Positions 1 through 8,626 are shown, counted from the stretch's first letter. The stretch is 64,000 nt of DNA from an uncultured Saprospiraceae bacterium (GCA_937959275.1 CALGLU010000058.1:1-64000), one strand, 5' to 3'. The notes: generated by a model from the letters alone, not told the origin. Numbers and translations: made by a program.

Positions 1-369
1 GAAATTCTGGTATGAATCATTGTAGTTAGTTATGGTAGATGACAAGCCCTTTCCATCCATATGAATCCAATCTCCTTTTTCAATAAATTGAGAAGACCAC
101 TTAAAAAATGCATCCGTTAAATGTTCAAATTCAATTTCGAGAAGCAGAGTTCTAATTCGAGTATAGCCAGGTACTCCATGGTATAATGAGAACTTATCGC
201 TAAAAAAGTTTTCATTGTTTTTGAAAAACCTAGCTAATGATTGAAGGCTCGTATAGCCGCTCATATTTCCCAATATGACCATAGATAAAAACGAAGGCAG
301 ACTTATACGTTGACCTTGTTTACGTCTATGATCTGGGATTTGCGAAAGAAAATGAGTTAATGATTTCAT
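1..369 (-). CDS. ISAs1-like family transposase, N-terminal part (cut by window edge)
   Basis: An open frame runs from an ATG at 369 leftwards to the window edge without a stop, giving 123 residues. It starts MKSLTHFLSQIPDHRRKQGQ and continues with a hydrophobic stretch (SLPSFLSMVILGNMSGYTS) and, near the edge, WIHMDGKGLSS. The pattern of an early IPDxR(R)xxG motif, a small hydrophobic helix and a later DGK motif is that of the N-terminal domain of ISAs1-family DDE transposases (the DDE_Tnp_1-associated domain). In these enzymes the Asp of the DGK motif is the first catalytic acidic residue. The rest of the catalytic domain lies outside the window, so intactness cannot be judged. The assignment rests on motif recognition only. 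Confidence 0.75.
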   Translation of the reverse strand, partial: MKSLTHFLSQIPDHRRKQGQRISLPSFLSMVILGNMSGYTSLQSLARFFKNNENFFSDKFSLYHGVPGYTRIRTLLLEIEFEHLTDAFFKWSSQFIEKGDWIHMDGKGLSSTITNYNDSYQNF

Positions 370-435
370 ATGAAGTTTAGCACAACATATTAAATTATTT
401 TGTCATATATTAATAATTAGAACTGTTTGACCCTG
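1..435 (-). mobile_element. ISAs1-like insertion sequence, transposase-proximal end
   Basis: Read on the minus strand, the sequence starting at 435 is CAGGGTCAAACAGTTC, 66 bases upstream of the transposase ATG. ISAs1-family terminal inverted repeats characteristically begin CAGGG, from memory of the family, so the element end is placed at 435. The other terminus and any target-site duplication are outside the window. The inferred end abuts a 34-bp palindrome at 436-469. The boundary is an inference. Confidence 0.5.
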
Positions 436-469
436 CCTCCGAAGGAGGAGAATTCTCCTCCTTCGGAGG
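436..469. repeat. 34-bp perfect palindrome next to the IS end
   Basis: Bases 436-452 are the exact reverse complement of 453-469, centred on the AATT at 451-454. The first half is CCTCCGAAGGAGGAGAA. There is no loop, so the DNA could extrude as a cruciform or the RNA could form a long hairpin. It begins at the base after the inferred IS terminus. Its right half runs into the first unit of the 46-bp tandem repeat, so it may be a rearranged repeat unit. A terminator role is unlikely because no T-tract follows on either strand. Confidence 0.85.
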
Positions 470-615
470 AGTGGCTCCGCATTAGCGGTGACGAGGTGGT
501 GTCCCTTTTCGGTGGACTGGCTCCCCATTTGCGGAGACGAAGTGGTTTCCATTTTCGGTGGACTGGCTCCCCATTTGCGGAGACGAGGCGGTTTCCCTTT
601 TCGATGGGGTTGTCA
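463..615. repeat. 46-bp GC-rich tandem repeat (minisatellite)
   Basis: The unit begins TCGGTGGACTGGCTCCCC and includes TTTGCGGAGACGA. It starts at 509 and 555, and these two copies are almost identical. A diverged copy precedes them at 463-508 and a truncated copy starts at 601, all in the same 46-base register. The length is not a multiple of three and the short frames crossing it change reading phase from copy to copy, so it is not a coding repeat. It is much richer in G+C than the surrounding sequence. The remaining bases to 733 show no gene or further clear repeat. Confidence 0.85.
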
Positions 616-733
616 TGCTCTGAGATAGAATACAAAACGTTTGCTGGTTCGGAGACCACGATGGAGTTCTAACAAAAAAAACCAACATCGACCATATTTT
701 CTTGTTACCCTGGTTGGACTCCGATTCAACGAG

Positions 734-946
734 CTAATCTTCTATCAGATCATAATACATACGGACAAAATAGAGGATAAGGCCGATAATGGGAAGGAAT
801 GCCGTAAAGTAAGCATTTGACAACTCAAACTTCTTATCTAGGAATGTACCCAAATACATAAGTAGGCCTAGCAAGAAAAAGAGCTGAAAGACCATGCCCG
901 TGTATTTCAAATAATGATTCGAATGACGACTAGGCTTGGGCTTCAT
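734..946 (-). CDS. atpZ: AtpZ/AtpI-family F0F1 ATP synthase-associated protein
   Basis: A 70-residue protein with two hydrophobic segments (about residues 16-36 and 45-63) separated by a short polar loop containing DKKFELSNAY. This size and topology, with a G-rich first helix and a hydrophobic second helix ending RMYYDL, match the ATPase_gene1 (AtpZ/AtpI) family. These small membrane proteins are encoded at the head of ATP synthase operons and are implicated in rotor-ring assembly or Mg2+/Ca2+ handling. It lies 12 bases downstream of the bactofilin gene on the same strand, the usual Bacteroidota arrangement. The expected next gene, ATP synthase subunit a, is absent: the downstream side holds a tandem repeat and an IS. 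Confidence 0.8.
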   Translation of the reverse strand: MKPKPSRHSNHYLKYTGMVFQLFFLLGLLMYLGTFLDKKFELSNAYFTAFLPIIGLILYFVRMYYDLIED

Positions 947-958
947 TAAGCTTTCTAT

Positions 959-1432
959 CTATTCGGCAAAGGATAGTACTTTTTCAGACTTTTTTTTAGG
1001 AGCTGAGGTAGAAGGGTTGCCTGTCGCACAGTGGACATTAAATCTAGCACCAGGATGTACAGCAAGTCTGCCTGTAGTGACTTCACCATCGATAACTGCA
1101 GATTCTGCAACATTTAATAACTCAGTCGTTTTAAAAACACCTTTAAAATGGCCTTCAACGAGTGCTGTGGCGCACTCTATATTACCATCTACAAACCCTT
1201 TTGGACCAATGATCACTTTACCTTTACAAGTAAGTGAGCCAATCAATTCGCCATCAATTCTGATATCTGAATCTGAATTAATAGAACCCTCCATCCGAGT
1301 CCCCGCACCTAGACTGTTGATGGTCATACCAGTGGATGTAGCAGTTGTAGTTGAAGAGCTACTTGATTTCTTACCAGTATCAACAACTACTGGAGTTTGA
1401 CTTTGACTTTTTTCTTTCTTGCTTCCAAACAT
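959..1432 (-). CDS. Bactofilin (polymer-forming cytoskeletal protein)
   Basis: A 157-residue protein with no signal peptide. The first 35 or so residues are low-complexity and rich in Lys, Ser and Thr. A bactofilin core follows (about 40-140) with GTRMEGSINSDSDIRIDGEL, then glycine-spaced short strands such as GKVIIGPKGFVDGNIE and AVIDGEVTTGRLAVHPGARF, the right-handed beta-helix pattern of the family. The tail is short and Lys/Ser-rich. Bactofilins polymerise without nucleotide and act as scaffolds for cell-shape and envelope proteins. In Bacteroidota a bactofilin gene commonly precedes atpZ, as here, and the two genes are probably co-transcribed. Confidence 0.9.
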   Translation of the reverse strand: MFGSKKEKSQSQTPVVVDTGKKSSSSSTTTATSTGMTINSLGAGTRMEGSINSDSDIRIDGELIGSLTCKGKVIIGPKGFVDGNIECATALVEGHFKGVFKTTELLNVAESAVIDGEVTTGRLAVHPGARFNVHCATGNPSTSAPKKKSEKVLSFAE

Positions 1433-1574
1433 GAATTTGTAGTTTACATTTTAAGATGCCATAAGATACAATAATTGAGGATTTATTGAAAAATATCAAT
1501 CTCTAATCGTTGATTATGTAGTGTAAAATCTAAAAATGTGTTTCTATGTTGAATGTGTTCTAGTCGAATAAAAT

Positions 1575-1592
1575 ATGAATGAGGACATTCAT
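1575..1592 (-). terminator. Weak hairpin at the end of the PorP/SprF gene
   Basis: A perfect 7-bp stem (ATGAATG / CATTCAT) with loop AGGA overlaps the stop codon of the 1592-2644 gene. On the minus strand it is followed by ATTTTATTCG. The stem is AT-rich and the T-run short, so this is at best a weak terminator. Confidence 0.3.
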
Positions 1593-2644
1593 CAGAAGCT
1601 CGGGCAGTAAATCCGTCTTTTTTGCTCTCCTTTGATATAGTAATTTAAGGATAATTCGACGGAACCATTGGCTGTACCAGCTCTTCTAAATTCTGAGACT
1701 GTAGCGTCATAGCTAAAACCTATCCCATAATTCCCGTTGTCCATTCGAGCTGAAAAGATCGCTGCATCTGCGTGAAGACCTCCTTCGACACGATTACCCG
1801 TTCTAAACCAAACTCCAAATTGCACATATTGTCTACCGACTGCTGTATCTTTCATTCTGAATCGGAGACTCGCGCCAGCATTATATTCTCGATGAGGACC
1901 TTGTAGCAAGACAATAGCACCTGGTAAAATACTGTAGGTTGGTGTTAACTCTAGTTCGGCACCAGCATGTACTGTCGTTTTGACATATAGACTCACATCC
2001 TGATTAAGAAAGGAAACATTCGGACTATTGATATGACTCATAGAGATACCGGCATAGAAGTTATTAAATTCATCCAGCACTGAGAAAAACAGTAAGCCGA
2101 CCGATAAATCAAGATAATTAATATTTGAAATTGATCCATCATCAAAGCCAGGTGCTTCACCACTCGGTGCTGCATCATTCCAGCCTCCTACACCATTATG
2201 CTGCTGCGGCCAGCGTAGATTTTCAGGCGTGATCCTATTTTGAGTAAAACCTATATCAGTTCCTAACACGAGGTAATTCGAATTCTTATAGCCGCCACTC
2301 AAAAACTTAGAATAGGAGCCAGAAAGCTTAGCTTGAAATGTACCAAAGTTGGATTCCCCTGCGACATCGCCGTATAGCGAACCACCAATGCCAAAATAAT
2401 CACGATCAGCTACAGGTTTACGCACATCATAAGACAGAGAAGAGGTATTATAGGCGTTAGCCCCTAATGCCGGAGCCCATTGATTCCTATAATTTAGTAT
2501 TAAGCGTTGCGAATTGTTAGTGACACCAGTCAGCGCTGGATTCAAATTGAGAGGCGCCATATAGAACTGGGAGAAATGAATATCCTGACCAACTAAGACT
2601 GTTGACACTAAAAGCCAGAAAACCAGAACTAAAAATCTATTCAT
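1592..2644 (-). CDS. PorP/SprF family type IX secretion outer-membrane protein
   Basis: A 350-residue protein with a signal peptide (about 1-20, MNRFLVLVFWLLVSTVLVGQ) followed by the family hallmark: HFSQFY, then NLNPALTG, then a YRNQW motif. Alternating aromatic and hydrophobic stretches to the C terminus fit a beta-barrel, and the segment NYGIGFSYDATVSEFRRAGT is typical of the last third of PorP/SprF proteins. Family members are outer-membrane parts of T9SS and gliding machinery; many are paired with a type-B CTD cargo. It sits 62 bases downstream of a close paralogue (2707-3786) on the same strand. No type-B cargo gene adjoins the pair, so its partner is unknown. Confidence 0.9.
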   Translation of the reverse strand: MNRFLVLVFWLLVSTVLVGQDIHFSQFYMAPLNLNPALTGVTNNSQRLILNYRNQWAPALGANAYNTSSLSYDVRKPVADRDYFGIGGSLYGDVAGESNFGTFQAKLSGSYSKFLSGGYKNSNYLVLGTDIGFTQNRITPENLRWPQQHNGVGGWNDAAPSGEAPGFDDGSISNINYLDLSVGLLFFSVLDEFNNFYAGISMSHINSPNVSFLNQDVSLYVKTTVHAGAELELTPTYSILPGAIVLLQGPHREYNAGASLRFRMKDTAVGRQYVQFGVWFRTGNRVEGGLHADAAIFSARMDNGNYGIGFSYDATVSEFRRAGTANGSVELSLNYYIKGEQKRRIYCPSF

Positions 2645-2706
2645 ATCTGCATATTAATACATGTGAATAGTTGATTGGCGTTTTGTTAAACACAAAATAC
2701 AATTAA

Positions 2707-3786
2707 TTATCCATGTACTTTAGGATACCAGAATTTACGACGATCTGTTTGATTAATCAAATAGGAGAATGAAAATTCGAAAGACCCATTAGCGGTTCCA
2801 GCTTGTTTGAATTGAGAAGTTGTAAAATCATAACTAAAGCCAAGCCCATACTTGCCAGATTCAAATTTAGTTGAGAAAATTAATGCATCAGAGTGCAGGC
2901 TTGAACCCGCATTCGTGCCTCCATCACCACTCACAGCAGCTTGGATGCCTAATCGCGTCCATAGTCCTACCTGAAATGCTTCACCTGTATCTTCACCGAT
3001 TCCTATACGAATACTGGTACCAAAATTATATTCTCTATGTGGGCCCTGTACCATGACAACAAATCCAGGCACCAAACTTAAGGTTGAACTTAAGCCATAT
3101 TCACCGCCACCATGTAGTGTATATCGTCTGTACAATGACACATCAGAATTAAGAAAGGAAACATTTGCCTCATTCAAATGTGCGGATGCAATACCGACAT
3201 ATAAGCTATTCGTCTCATCAAAAATACTAAACCACATCAATCCTACACTTAAATCCGGGTATAGAATGTTGTTATTTGTTATATCCTCGCTTGATCCAGA
3301 TGCAGGATCATATTCTCCATTATTATGTTGTGAAGGCCATCTCAAATCTCCAGTTCTTACTCGTCTTTGAGTCACTGCAATATCAGCACCCACACTCAAA
3401 TAGTGAGCAGATCGCAAGCCTCCATTCATATAATAACTAAATGATCCAGAAAGTCTTGCGCTCGTCATTCCAAACCGCGATGCACCAGCTACATCACCCC
3501 ACATGCTCCCACCAACGCCAAAATAGTCGTATGTGCCGACCTGAATTTTCTGATCGTATGATGCAGAATATGTATTGTATGCATTGGCTCCAAGTGCTGA
3601 GGCCCATTGATTTCGATAATTGGCAACAAATCGTTGATTAGACCTCATGACACCAGTCAGTGCAGGGTTGAGGTTTAATGGTGATTGATAGAACTGAGAA
3701 AAGTGAATATCTTGCCCGTAGATCGCACATGATAGGAGTGTGCAACACAGGATGGTAAAGCTTTGTCTTAGAGTCTTCTCGTTCAT
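2707..3786 (-). CDS. PorP/SprF family type IX secretion outer-membrane protein (paralogue)
   Basis: The frame is open from 3819, but the start is placed at the internal ATG at 3786, because MNEKTLRQSFTILCCTLLSC gives a normal signal peptide and the longer version buries it behind 11 residues. The mature part opens with QDIHFSQFYQSPLNLNPAL, nearly the same as the downstream copy, and shares YRNQWASALGANAYNT and the late GLGFSYDFTTSQFKQAGT motif. The length of about 359 residues is normal for the family. The similarity and tandem order indicate local gene duplication followed by divergence. Confidence 0.9.
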   Translation of the reverse strand: MNEKTLRQSFTILCCTLLSCAIYGQDIHFSQFYQSPLNLNPALTGVMRSNQRFVANYRNQWASALGANAYNTYSASYDQKIQVGTYDYFGVGGSMWGDVAGASRFGMTSARLSGSFSYYMNGGLRSAHYLSVGADIAVTQRRVRTGDLRWPSQHNNGEYDPASGSSEDITNNNILYPDLSVGLMWFSIFDETNSLYVGIASAHLNEANVSFLNSDVSLYRRYTLHGGGEYGLSSTLSLVPGFVVMVQGPHREYNFGTSIRIGIGEDTGEAFQVGLWTRLGIQAAVSGDGGTNAGSSLHSDALIFSTKFESGKYGLGFSYDFTTSQFKQAGTANGSFEFSFSYLINQTDRRKFWYPKVHG

Positions 3787-3910
3787 CGCGGCAAAAGTAA
3801 TAACAACTGGGAACTTCAAGTTTAAATAAGTATAGTATTAAAAGACAAAAGACGTTAAAATATTATAGTTGGCCTCGCATATTTGTCATTTTATCCCAAA
3901 TAAGTTCACT

Positions 3911-5002
3911 CTACTCTTCTTTGCGCCAAGATGCGCCGTATTTCTCCACTAAAATGTTGTCATAATGATCGGCAGCTTCAAATAGACGATTAAATAGGTC
4001 TAAGGCTGATGACACATTTAGATACTGATCATATATAAGTAAGGATAGGATGATATCTTGACCTTTTACACTCAGTGTTAAGCCTTCTAATTGGTGGTTT
4101 TCTTTGAGCAAATAGGTATATAATGGTTTGATATTTGTCGACGGAAGTAAGCCTAAATATGCATCGCCTATAATTAGGCCAGATTTCATATGGTAGGACA
4201 CATTGATATTCGCACTTCCTTTTTTAATATGCCACTGATTGGGCCCACGCCTCGACAAATCAATATCATAGCCAGCAGAGATAAGCATCGATTCAATCGT
4301 CTTATTGACACCAACAGGTTCATAGGCTTCAATATCAGAAATGCGAATGACTTTTGACCCACAGTGGATACAGTAGCTATTCTCTATTTCCTTATCGGAA
4401 ATGATATTCAAGCATGAATTACATCTAATCGACTCCAACTTGCCCTTTGCAACAAAGATATCTAAGGTGTCTTTCAAGTATTTAACCGGCAAGGAAAATC
4501 CAATGTTATTGCCATTCTTAATAATGAATGTATTGACACCAACAATTTGACCATCAATGTTCAGAAGTGGCCCTCCACTATTTCCTGGATTGAGCGCCGC
4601 ATCATGCTGTATATAATTGATACTTTGTTCTGCATGTCTCATATTAGATATAATACCCTCGGTTGCCGTATACTTTAATCCAAACGGATGACCAATGGCA
4701 ATCACTTTGTCGCCTTCTACTAGATTAGCACTACCTTCTAATGAGATAGCTCGCTTTTCAATTTTTAACTCAGAAACATCCAGGAATGCAAGATCATATT
4801 TGGGATCTACATAAATCACCTTGACGATGGACTTATCCAATGCGGCACTTTTTACGACCACCCTATTATTATCCCGGATCACATGTTCATTCGTCACGAT
4901 TATACCCTCATTGGGCAGCAAGAAGCCAGTCCCCGTACTGTAGGGCGTTGCTATCTGGATAACCAGATCTCGAAATGAATCTATGATTTCATTCCTTTTC
5001 AT
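3911..5002 (-). CDS. Cytosolic trypsin-like serine protease with zinc ribbon and YbjN-like tail
   Basis: A 363-residue protein with no signal peptide or membrane segment. Residues 1-185 form an HtrA/DegP-like trypsin fold with a complete triad: H40 (VTNEH), D70 (PKYDLAFLD) and S142 (NPGNSGGP). No PDZ domain follows. Instead there is a four-cysteine zinc-ribbon-like segment (C194-x2-C197 and C211-x2-C214). Residues about 225-363 resemble the YbjN / type III chaperone-like fold (GPNQWHIKKGSANINVSYH, then LYTYLLKENHQLEGLTLSV). Its start overlaps the end of the upstream 445-residue gene by 14 bases, implying translational coupling. The lack of an export signal suggests an intracellular target, which is unknown. 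The protease assignment is firm; the tail assignment is by pattern. Confidence 0.85.
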   Translation of the reverse strand: MKRNEIIDSFRDLVIQIATPYSTGTGFLLPNEGIIVTNEHVIRDNNRVVVKSAALDKSIVKVIYVDPKYDLAFLDVSELKIEKRAISLEGSANLVEGDKVIAIGHPFGLKYTATEGIISNMRHAEQSINYIQHDAALNPGNSGGPLLNIDGQIVGVNTFIIKNGNNIGFSLPVKYLKDTLDIFVAKGKLESIRCNSCLNIISDKEIENSYCIHCGSKVIRISDIEAYEPVGVNKTIESMLISAGYDIDLSRRGPNQWHIKKGSANINVSYHMKSGLIIGDAYLGLLPSTNIKPLYTYLLKENHQLEGLTLSVKGQDIILSLLIYDQYLNVSSALDLFNRLFEAADHYDNILVEKYGASWRKEE

Positions 5003-6326
5003 TCAATCGCTTTAATTTCTTGACATCCAACTCCTTAATCATCAACATATAGCTCTTTGCAAAATGGGCTGGCGATGTGAAAACCAACATTCTCGTATTG
5101 GGCCTAAACTCTGGAAAATCTTCACGCATCTCCTGTTCAATTTCCAAAATGGCAGATTTTATATTGCCTTTATGGAGCGCCGTATCCGTCCAAAATGTTT
5201 GTTTGAAACCCAATGACTCAAAGTAAGTATGCTCAAATATCTGATAGTATAGCGTAAACAATTGCTTAACGGGTAAAGGGATAGCATAATTAAATAGACA
5301 ATAGCCTGCTATGTAGCTTGGGATAGCAAGGCCCACATTTTCATAATTATTCTGTACATACCAGTCCATGTTTTGCAATTCATCATCAATTAGCTCTTTG
5401 ACTCGGTCGTGAGCAGTCGGGGCTGTGATGCCAAAGGTAGACTTGACACCATATAATTCAGAGTAAAAATGTTCTTGGGATCGATCCTTTATTTGCCTTA
5501 ATTTTTTGAGCATATCATGGTTCCTCCGCTCGGCTGTTTTACCATCCTTTAAAAAATAAGCCTTATGTATTTTCTCAAGAGCCTCCATGGTAGAGCCTTC
5601 TGGATGTATGAGATAATCAAGCTTGTAGATGGTCGATAATATAAGATATGAAATGCCTCCAGGATATTTATGCGTGTCTAATTTACCATCAGTTATTGAA
5701 TGAATCAGAACATCCAGTTCTTGATGAAGGTATTCATACTTAATCCGCTTTTGTTCTTCAGAGACATTTCTCAAATGCCCTGTATTCACAGCTGTCAAAG
5801 ACTCAAATTCTTCCAGTAAAATATCGTCTTGCTTATCCGCATTGACAGACAATTCCTTGAGTGCGTAATACAGTTTATAAGGAGAACCATCCAACATGTA
5901 TGAAGTAAAGGTCAGACAAATCGCATCTTCTTCGTCAAGAGAGTATTTGGAATATTTGAGTGTAAAATTCTGTTCAACTAATTTTCTTAAAAATCCAATA
6001 TTTTTATCTGTTGTCAAGGCAACCTTTGCCATGGCCATGATCTTCTTCCGATTAGCGACACCTGTGACCATCTTTGATCCTTGAAACAATTCGAAGTTTA
6101 TTTCATCAGCTGTTCTTGTATACGTTAGATTATCCTGGTCATTTGTCAAGTATTTAAGGAAGTTCTCAAACGCATCCAGATACTGTTTTTGCTCAAATTG
6201 TTCTAGTGCTTTGTCCCAATACTCATAATTCTCTTCTTCTTTATATGAATCACTATACCTCCCAAATTCTATATCTGGTTGGTCATAAGATTCCTGAATT
6301 CCGAAGAGTCGTTTCAAATAATTCAT
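4989..6326 (-). CDS. Unknown protein translationally coupled to the trypsin-like protease
   Basis: A 445-residue protein of unrecognised family. It has no signal peptide or clear membrane helix. It starts MNYLKRLFGIQESYD and has an acidic, aromatic-rich N-terminal section, with a possible TPR-like helical pair at about 38-65 (WDKALEQFEQKQYLDAFENF). The remainder is mostly predicted helical and rich in Lys, Glu, Tyr and Leu, with a hydrophobic patch (NVGLAIPSYIAGYCLFNYAI) near residue 330. The last codons overlap the protease gene by 14 bases, so the two are very probably made together and may act as a pair, for example substrate or adaptor plus protease. That role is inferred only from position. 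Confidence 0.75.
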   Translation of the reverse strand: MNYLKRLFGIQESYDQPDIEFGRYSDSYKEEENYEYWDKALEQFEQKQYLDAFENFLKYLTNDQDNLTYTRTADEINFELFQGSKMVTGVANRKKIMAMAKVALTTDKNIGFLRKLVEQNFTLKYSKYSLDEEDAICLTFTSYMLDGSPYKLYYALKELSVNADKQDDILLEEFESLTAVNTGHLRNVSEEQKRIKYEYLHQELDVLIHSITDGKLDTHKYPGGISYLILSTIYKLDYLIHPEGSTMEALEKIHKAYFLKDGKTAERRNHDMLKKLRQIKDRSQEHFYSELYGVKSTFGITAPTAHDRVKELIDDELQNMDWYVQNNYENVGLAIPSYIAGYCLFNYAIPLPVKQLFTLYYQIFEHTYFESLGFKQTFWTDTALHKGNIKSAILEIEQEMREDFPEFRPNTRMLVFTSPAHFAKSYMLMIKELDVKKLKRLNEKE

Positions 6327-6359
6327 GGGTACTGCGAAAATATATAAAATGATTGAATG

Positions 6360-6435
6360 AGAGAGGGATTGGATGGGAGAGAATGTAGTAAATGAGTAAA
6401 TGAGAAATGAGAAAATGAATAAATGAATAAATGTC
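6360..6435 (+). repeat. Purine-rich AATGA/AAATGAGT low-complexity tract
   Basis: Upstream of the GSCFA gene the plus strand is almost pyrimidine-poor. It repeats short AAATGA-like words (AATGAGTAAATGAGAAATGA, then AATGAATAAATGAATAAATG) up to about 30 bases before the ATG. The tract occupies the whole divergent promoter region between 6326 and 6463 and could affect expression, but no promoter motif was recognised in it. Confidence 0.5.
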
Positions 6436-6462
6436 GTTGAGCTAATTCTCTACATTTGTAGG

Positions 6463-7452
6463 ATGAAGTGGCGAACACCAATCGAATCCGTTTCTTATCC
6501 TTTCAATATAGGTATGGATACTGACGTCTTGATGCTGGGATCTTGCTTTGCTCAGCATATAGGTCAAAAACTGAATTATCTCAAAATCAGAACAGCCATC
6601 AATCCAAGCGGCATTAGCTACAATCCTGTTTCTCTAGCACGACAAGTGACATCTGCTATAGCACAAACAGCTATCCCCCTCTCTAGCCTTGTCCACAATG
6701 GAGACAAATATGTTCATTTTGATTTTCATGGAACAATGGGGCACCACAACCAGCACACATGTCATGACAATTTGAATGATGGACTTGTCACACTAAGACA
6801 GAGTCTATCTACAAGTGATCTAATTTTTATCACTTTAGGGAGCGCCATCGTCTATGAGTTAATTGAAAACAAGTCAATTGTATCCAATTGTCATAAGTTT
6901 CCACAACAGCAATTTTCAAAACGGCAGTTAACCGCCGAGGAAGTTATTCGCTCTTTGACAGATATTGTCCAGCTCACCCTAACTCACAACCCTTCTACAA
7001 CTATCATTTTTACGGTCAGTCCGATCCGCCATGTGCGTCATGGACTGATAGAAAATAATCGAAGCAAAGCAACGCTCATTGCCAGTACACATTCTATAGT
7101 TGACTTATACGACCGTGCTTTTTACTTCCCTTCCTATGAACTTTTAATGGATGATTTAAGAGATTATAGATTTTATAAAAAAGACTTAGTCCACCCCACA
7201 GATAGTGCTGTAGATTATATCTGGGACTACTTACAAGAGTCATTCATGACTGATCCCACAGTCGATCAATTGAAATCCATCCAATCGCTGATGGATACAT
7301 ATCACCATAGGTCGATAACAACTCACATAGAAAAGCAGATGAAAGACTTACAATCATTAAAACAGAAAATGTCTGATCATGAATTGAGTGATCGATTTAG
7401 CGGTGAGATCGCAGACATAGAAAAACGTCTGCTTACATTGTCAGCCTCTTAA
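6463..7452 (+). CDS. GSCFA domain protein
   Basis: A 329-residue protein without signal peptide. The family-defining GSCFA motif is at residues 26-30 ([14 protein letters not shown]), followed by NPSGISYNP and a later HFDFHG region. [11 protein letters not shown] and [12 protein letters not shown] are further conserved blocks seen in Bacteroidota members, and [15 protein letters not shown] lies near residue 245. The family is related in fold to SGNH/GDSL hydrolases, with the Ser of GSCFA in the position of the nucleophile, but its reaction is not established. The C-terminal 80 residues are likely coiled ([13 protein letters not shown]). The stop overlaps the convergent amidohydrolase gene by 20 bases. 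Confidence 0.9.
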   Translation: MKWRTPIESVSYPFNIGMDTDVLMLGSCFAQHIGQKLNYLKIRTAINPSGISYNPVSLARQVTSAIAQTAIPLSSLVHNGDKYVHFDFHGTMGHHNQHTCHDNLNDGLVTLRQSLSTSDLIFITLGSAIVYELIENKSIVSNCHKFPQQQFSKRQLTAEEVIRSLTDIVQLTLTHNPSTTIIFTVSPIRHVRHGLIENNRSKATLIASTHSIVDLYDRAFYFPSYELLMDDLRDYRFYKKDLVHPTDSAVDYIWDYLQESFMTDPTVDQLKSIQSLMDTYHHRSITTHIEKQMKDLQSLKQKMSDHELSDRFSGEIADIEKRLLTLSAS

Positions 7453-8626
7453 TCTTTACTTGTTGTAGGTCGAATTCGTTTTCAATCCCTTCATGCGTCA
7501 GGAGATTGAGCCCTGGTGTTTTACCAACTTCTATCGAACCCAAATTTGCTTCAAAACCTAATGCTTTTGCCCCATTTATTGTTGCCCATTCTACGAGTGT
7601 TTCAAAGGGTATATTGGATTGATATTTTTGAATGGTTTTCATTTCATCTAGAATAGATAGCTGCCAATTTGAAGTTAAACTATCTGTCCCTATTGTCATG
7701 CGAGCGCCGGCATCGACAAATAGCTGATATTGGGGAAGCCTATTTTCGATATATAAATTGGCATTGGGGCATGTCGCAAAGTATGCTTGTGGGCACCAGT
7801 CATGAACAGATTTAATATCCTCAGCAGTCATCATGGTATTGTGGACAAATAAACTCCGATGGCTAGGATCCATATGCTCCAGTGCATAATAGACAGATGG
7901 CTTTCCGATGGCAGTAAACTGATCTAATGGCAGATTAAATCCATTATAAAAATCAAGCAAATCGCCTGTTTTGTCTATGAAAAACTGATTCTCGTGAACA
8001 GTTTCTTGATTGTGAATACTGATGGTCTTTTGTGCACCTTGATTTTGACTATTGATTAATTCAAATAAATTAGAAGAAACCGTATAAGGCGCATGAGGCA
8101 CCATGGATAAGCTTTGACTGCTGCCAAGTTTGTCATGATGATGATACACTTTAAGATAGTCGTCAAATATCTGCTGAGCTTGCTTTGAGTCTATAAAATC
8201 AAATGCTTCTACAAAGGTGTAATAGTTAAGCTTACTTCTTTTTTTGACAGACGCTGTATCAATCTTATTTGAAATATCTCCTACGGCAACAATACCATTC
8301 CCATACATTTCAGCATCTGCTTGGATAATGGCGGCATCAATAAGATCCTGCGGTATATCTCGATAACTAACCACACTCTGTATAAATGGAATTAAACCTG
8401 TACCTGTATCCACCTTGGCCTTCATATGTGACAATTCAAGATGACAATGAGTATTAATTAATCCAGGGATGATATAGCCATTAAAGTATTCTACAGTGGA
8501 TTCTTCATGGTTTGTTGCATGATCAATATCTATGATGGAGTCGTTTTCATCCAACAATAAAATCGTGTCTGTTAAGACAGTACCGGTAGCTGTAAATATC
8601 TTATCTGCACTTATTTTTTTTACCAT
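7433..8626 (-). CDS. Amidohydrolase, TRZ/ATZ or aminodeoxyfutalosine deaminase-like
   Basis: The frame is open from 8662. The ATG at 8626 ([18 protein letters not shown]) is chosen because it begins directly with the N-terminal beta-strand of the family, giving 397 residues. Metal ligands of the subtype III amidohydrolase fold are visible: HxH in [13 protein letters not shown], His in [10 protein letters not shown], His in [11 protein letters not shown] and Asp in [10 protein letters not shown]. The short length and the [10 protein letters not shown] signature fit the group containing aminodeoxyfutalosine deaminases of menaquinone synthesis, but other purine or guanine-type deaminases share them. 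No other menaquinone gene is nearby, so the substrate is left open. Confidence 0.8.
   Translation of the reverse strand: MVKKISADKIFTATGTVLTDTILLLDENDSIIDIDHATNHEESTVEYFNGYIIPGLINTHCHLELSHMKAKVDTGTGLIPFIQSVVSYRDIPQDLIDAAIIQADAEMYGNGIVAVGDISNKIDTASVKKRSKLNYYTFVEAFDFIDSKQAQQIFDDYLKVYHHHDKLGSSQSLSMVPHAPYTVSSNLFELINSQNQGAQKTISIHNQETVHENQFFIDKTGDLLDFYNGFNLPLDQFTAIGKPSVYYALEHMDPSHRSLFVHNTMMTAEDIKSVHDWCPQAYFATCPNANLYIENRLPQYQLFVDAGARMTIGTDSLTSNWQLSILDEMKTIQKYQSNIPFETLVEWATINGAKALGFEANLGSIEVGKTPGLNLLTHEGIENEFDLQQVKIKRLTM

Noticed and set aside
463-615. CRISPR-like array
   Set aside because: The units are contiguous without variable spacers, and no cas genes are present.
417-688. Short frames across the 46-bp repeat (68-81 codons)
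   Set aside because: The repeat length is not a multiple of three, so each unit is read in a different phase, and the products match nothing recognisable.
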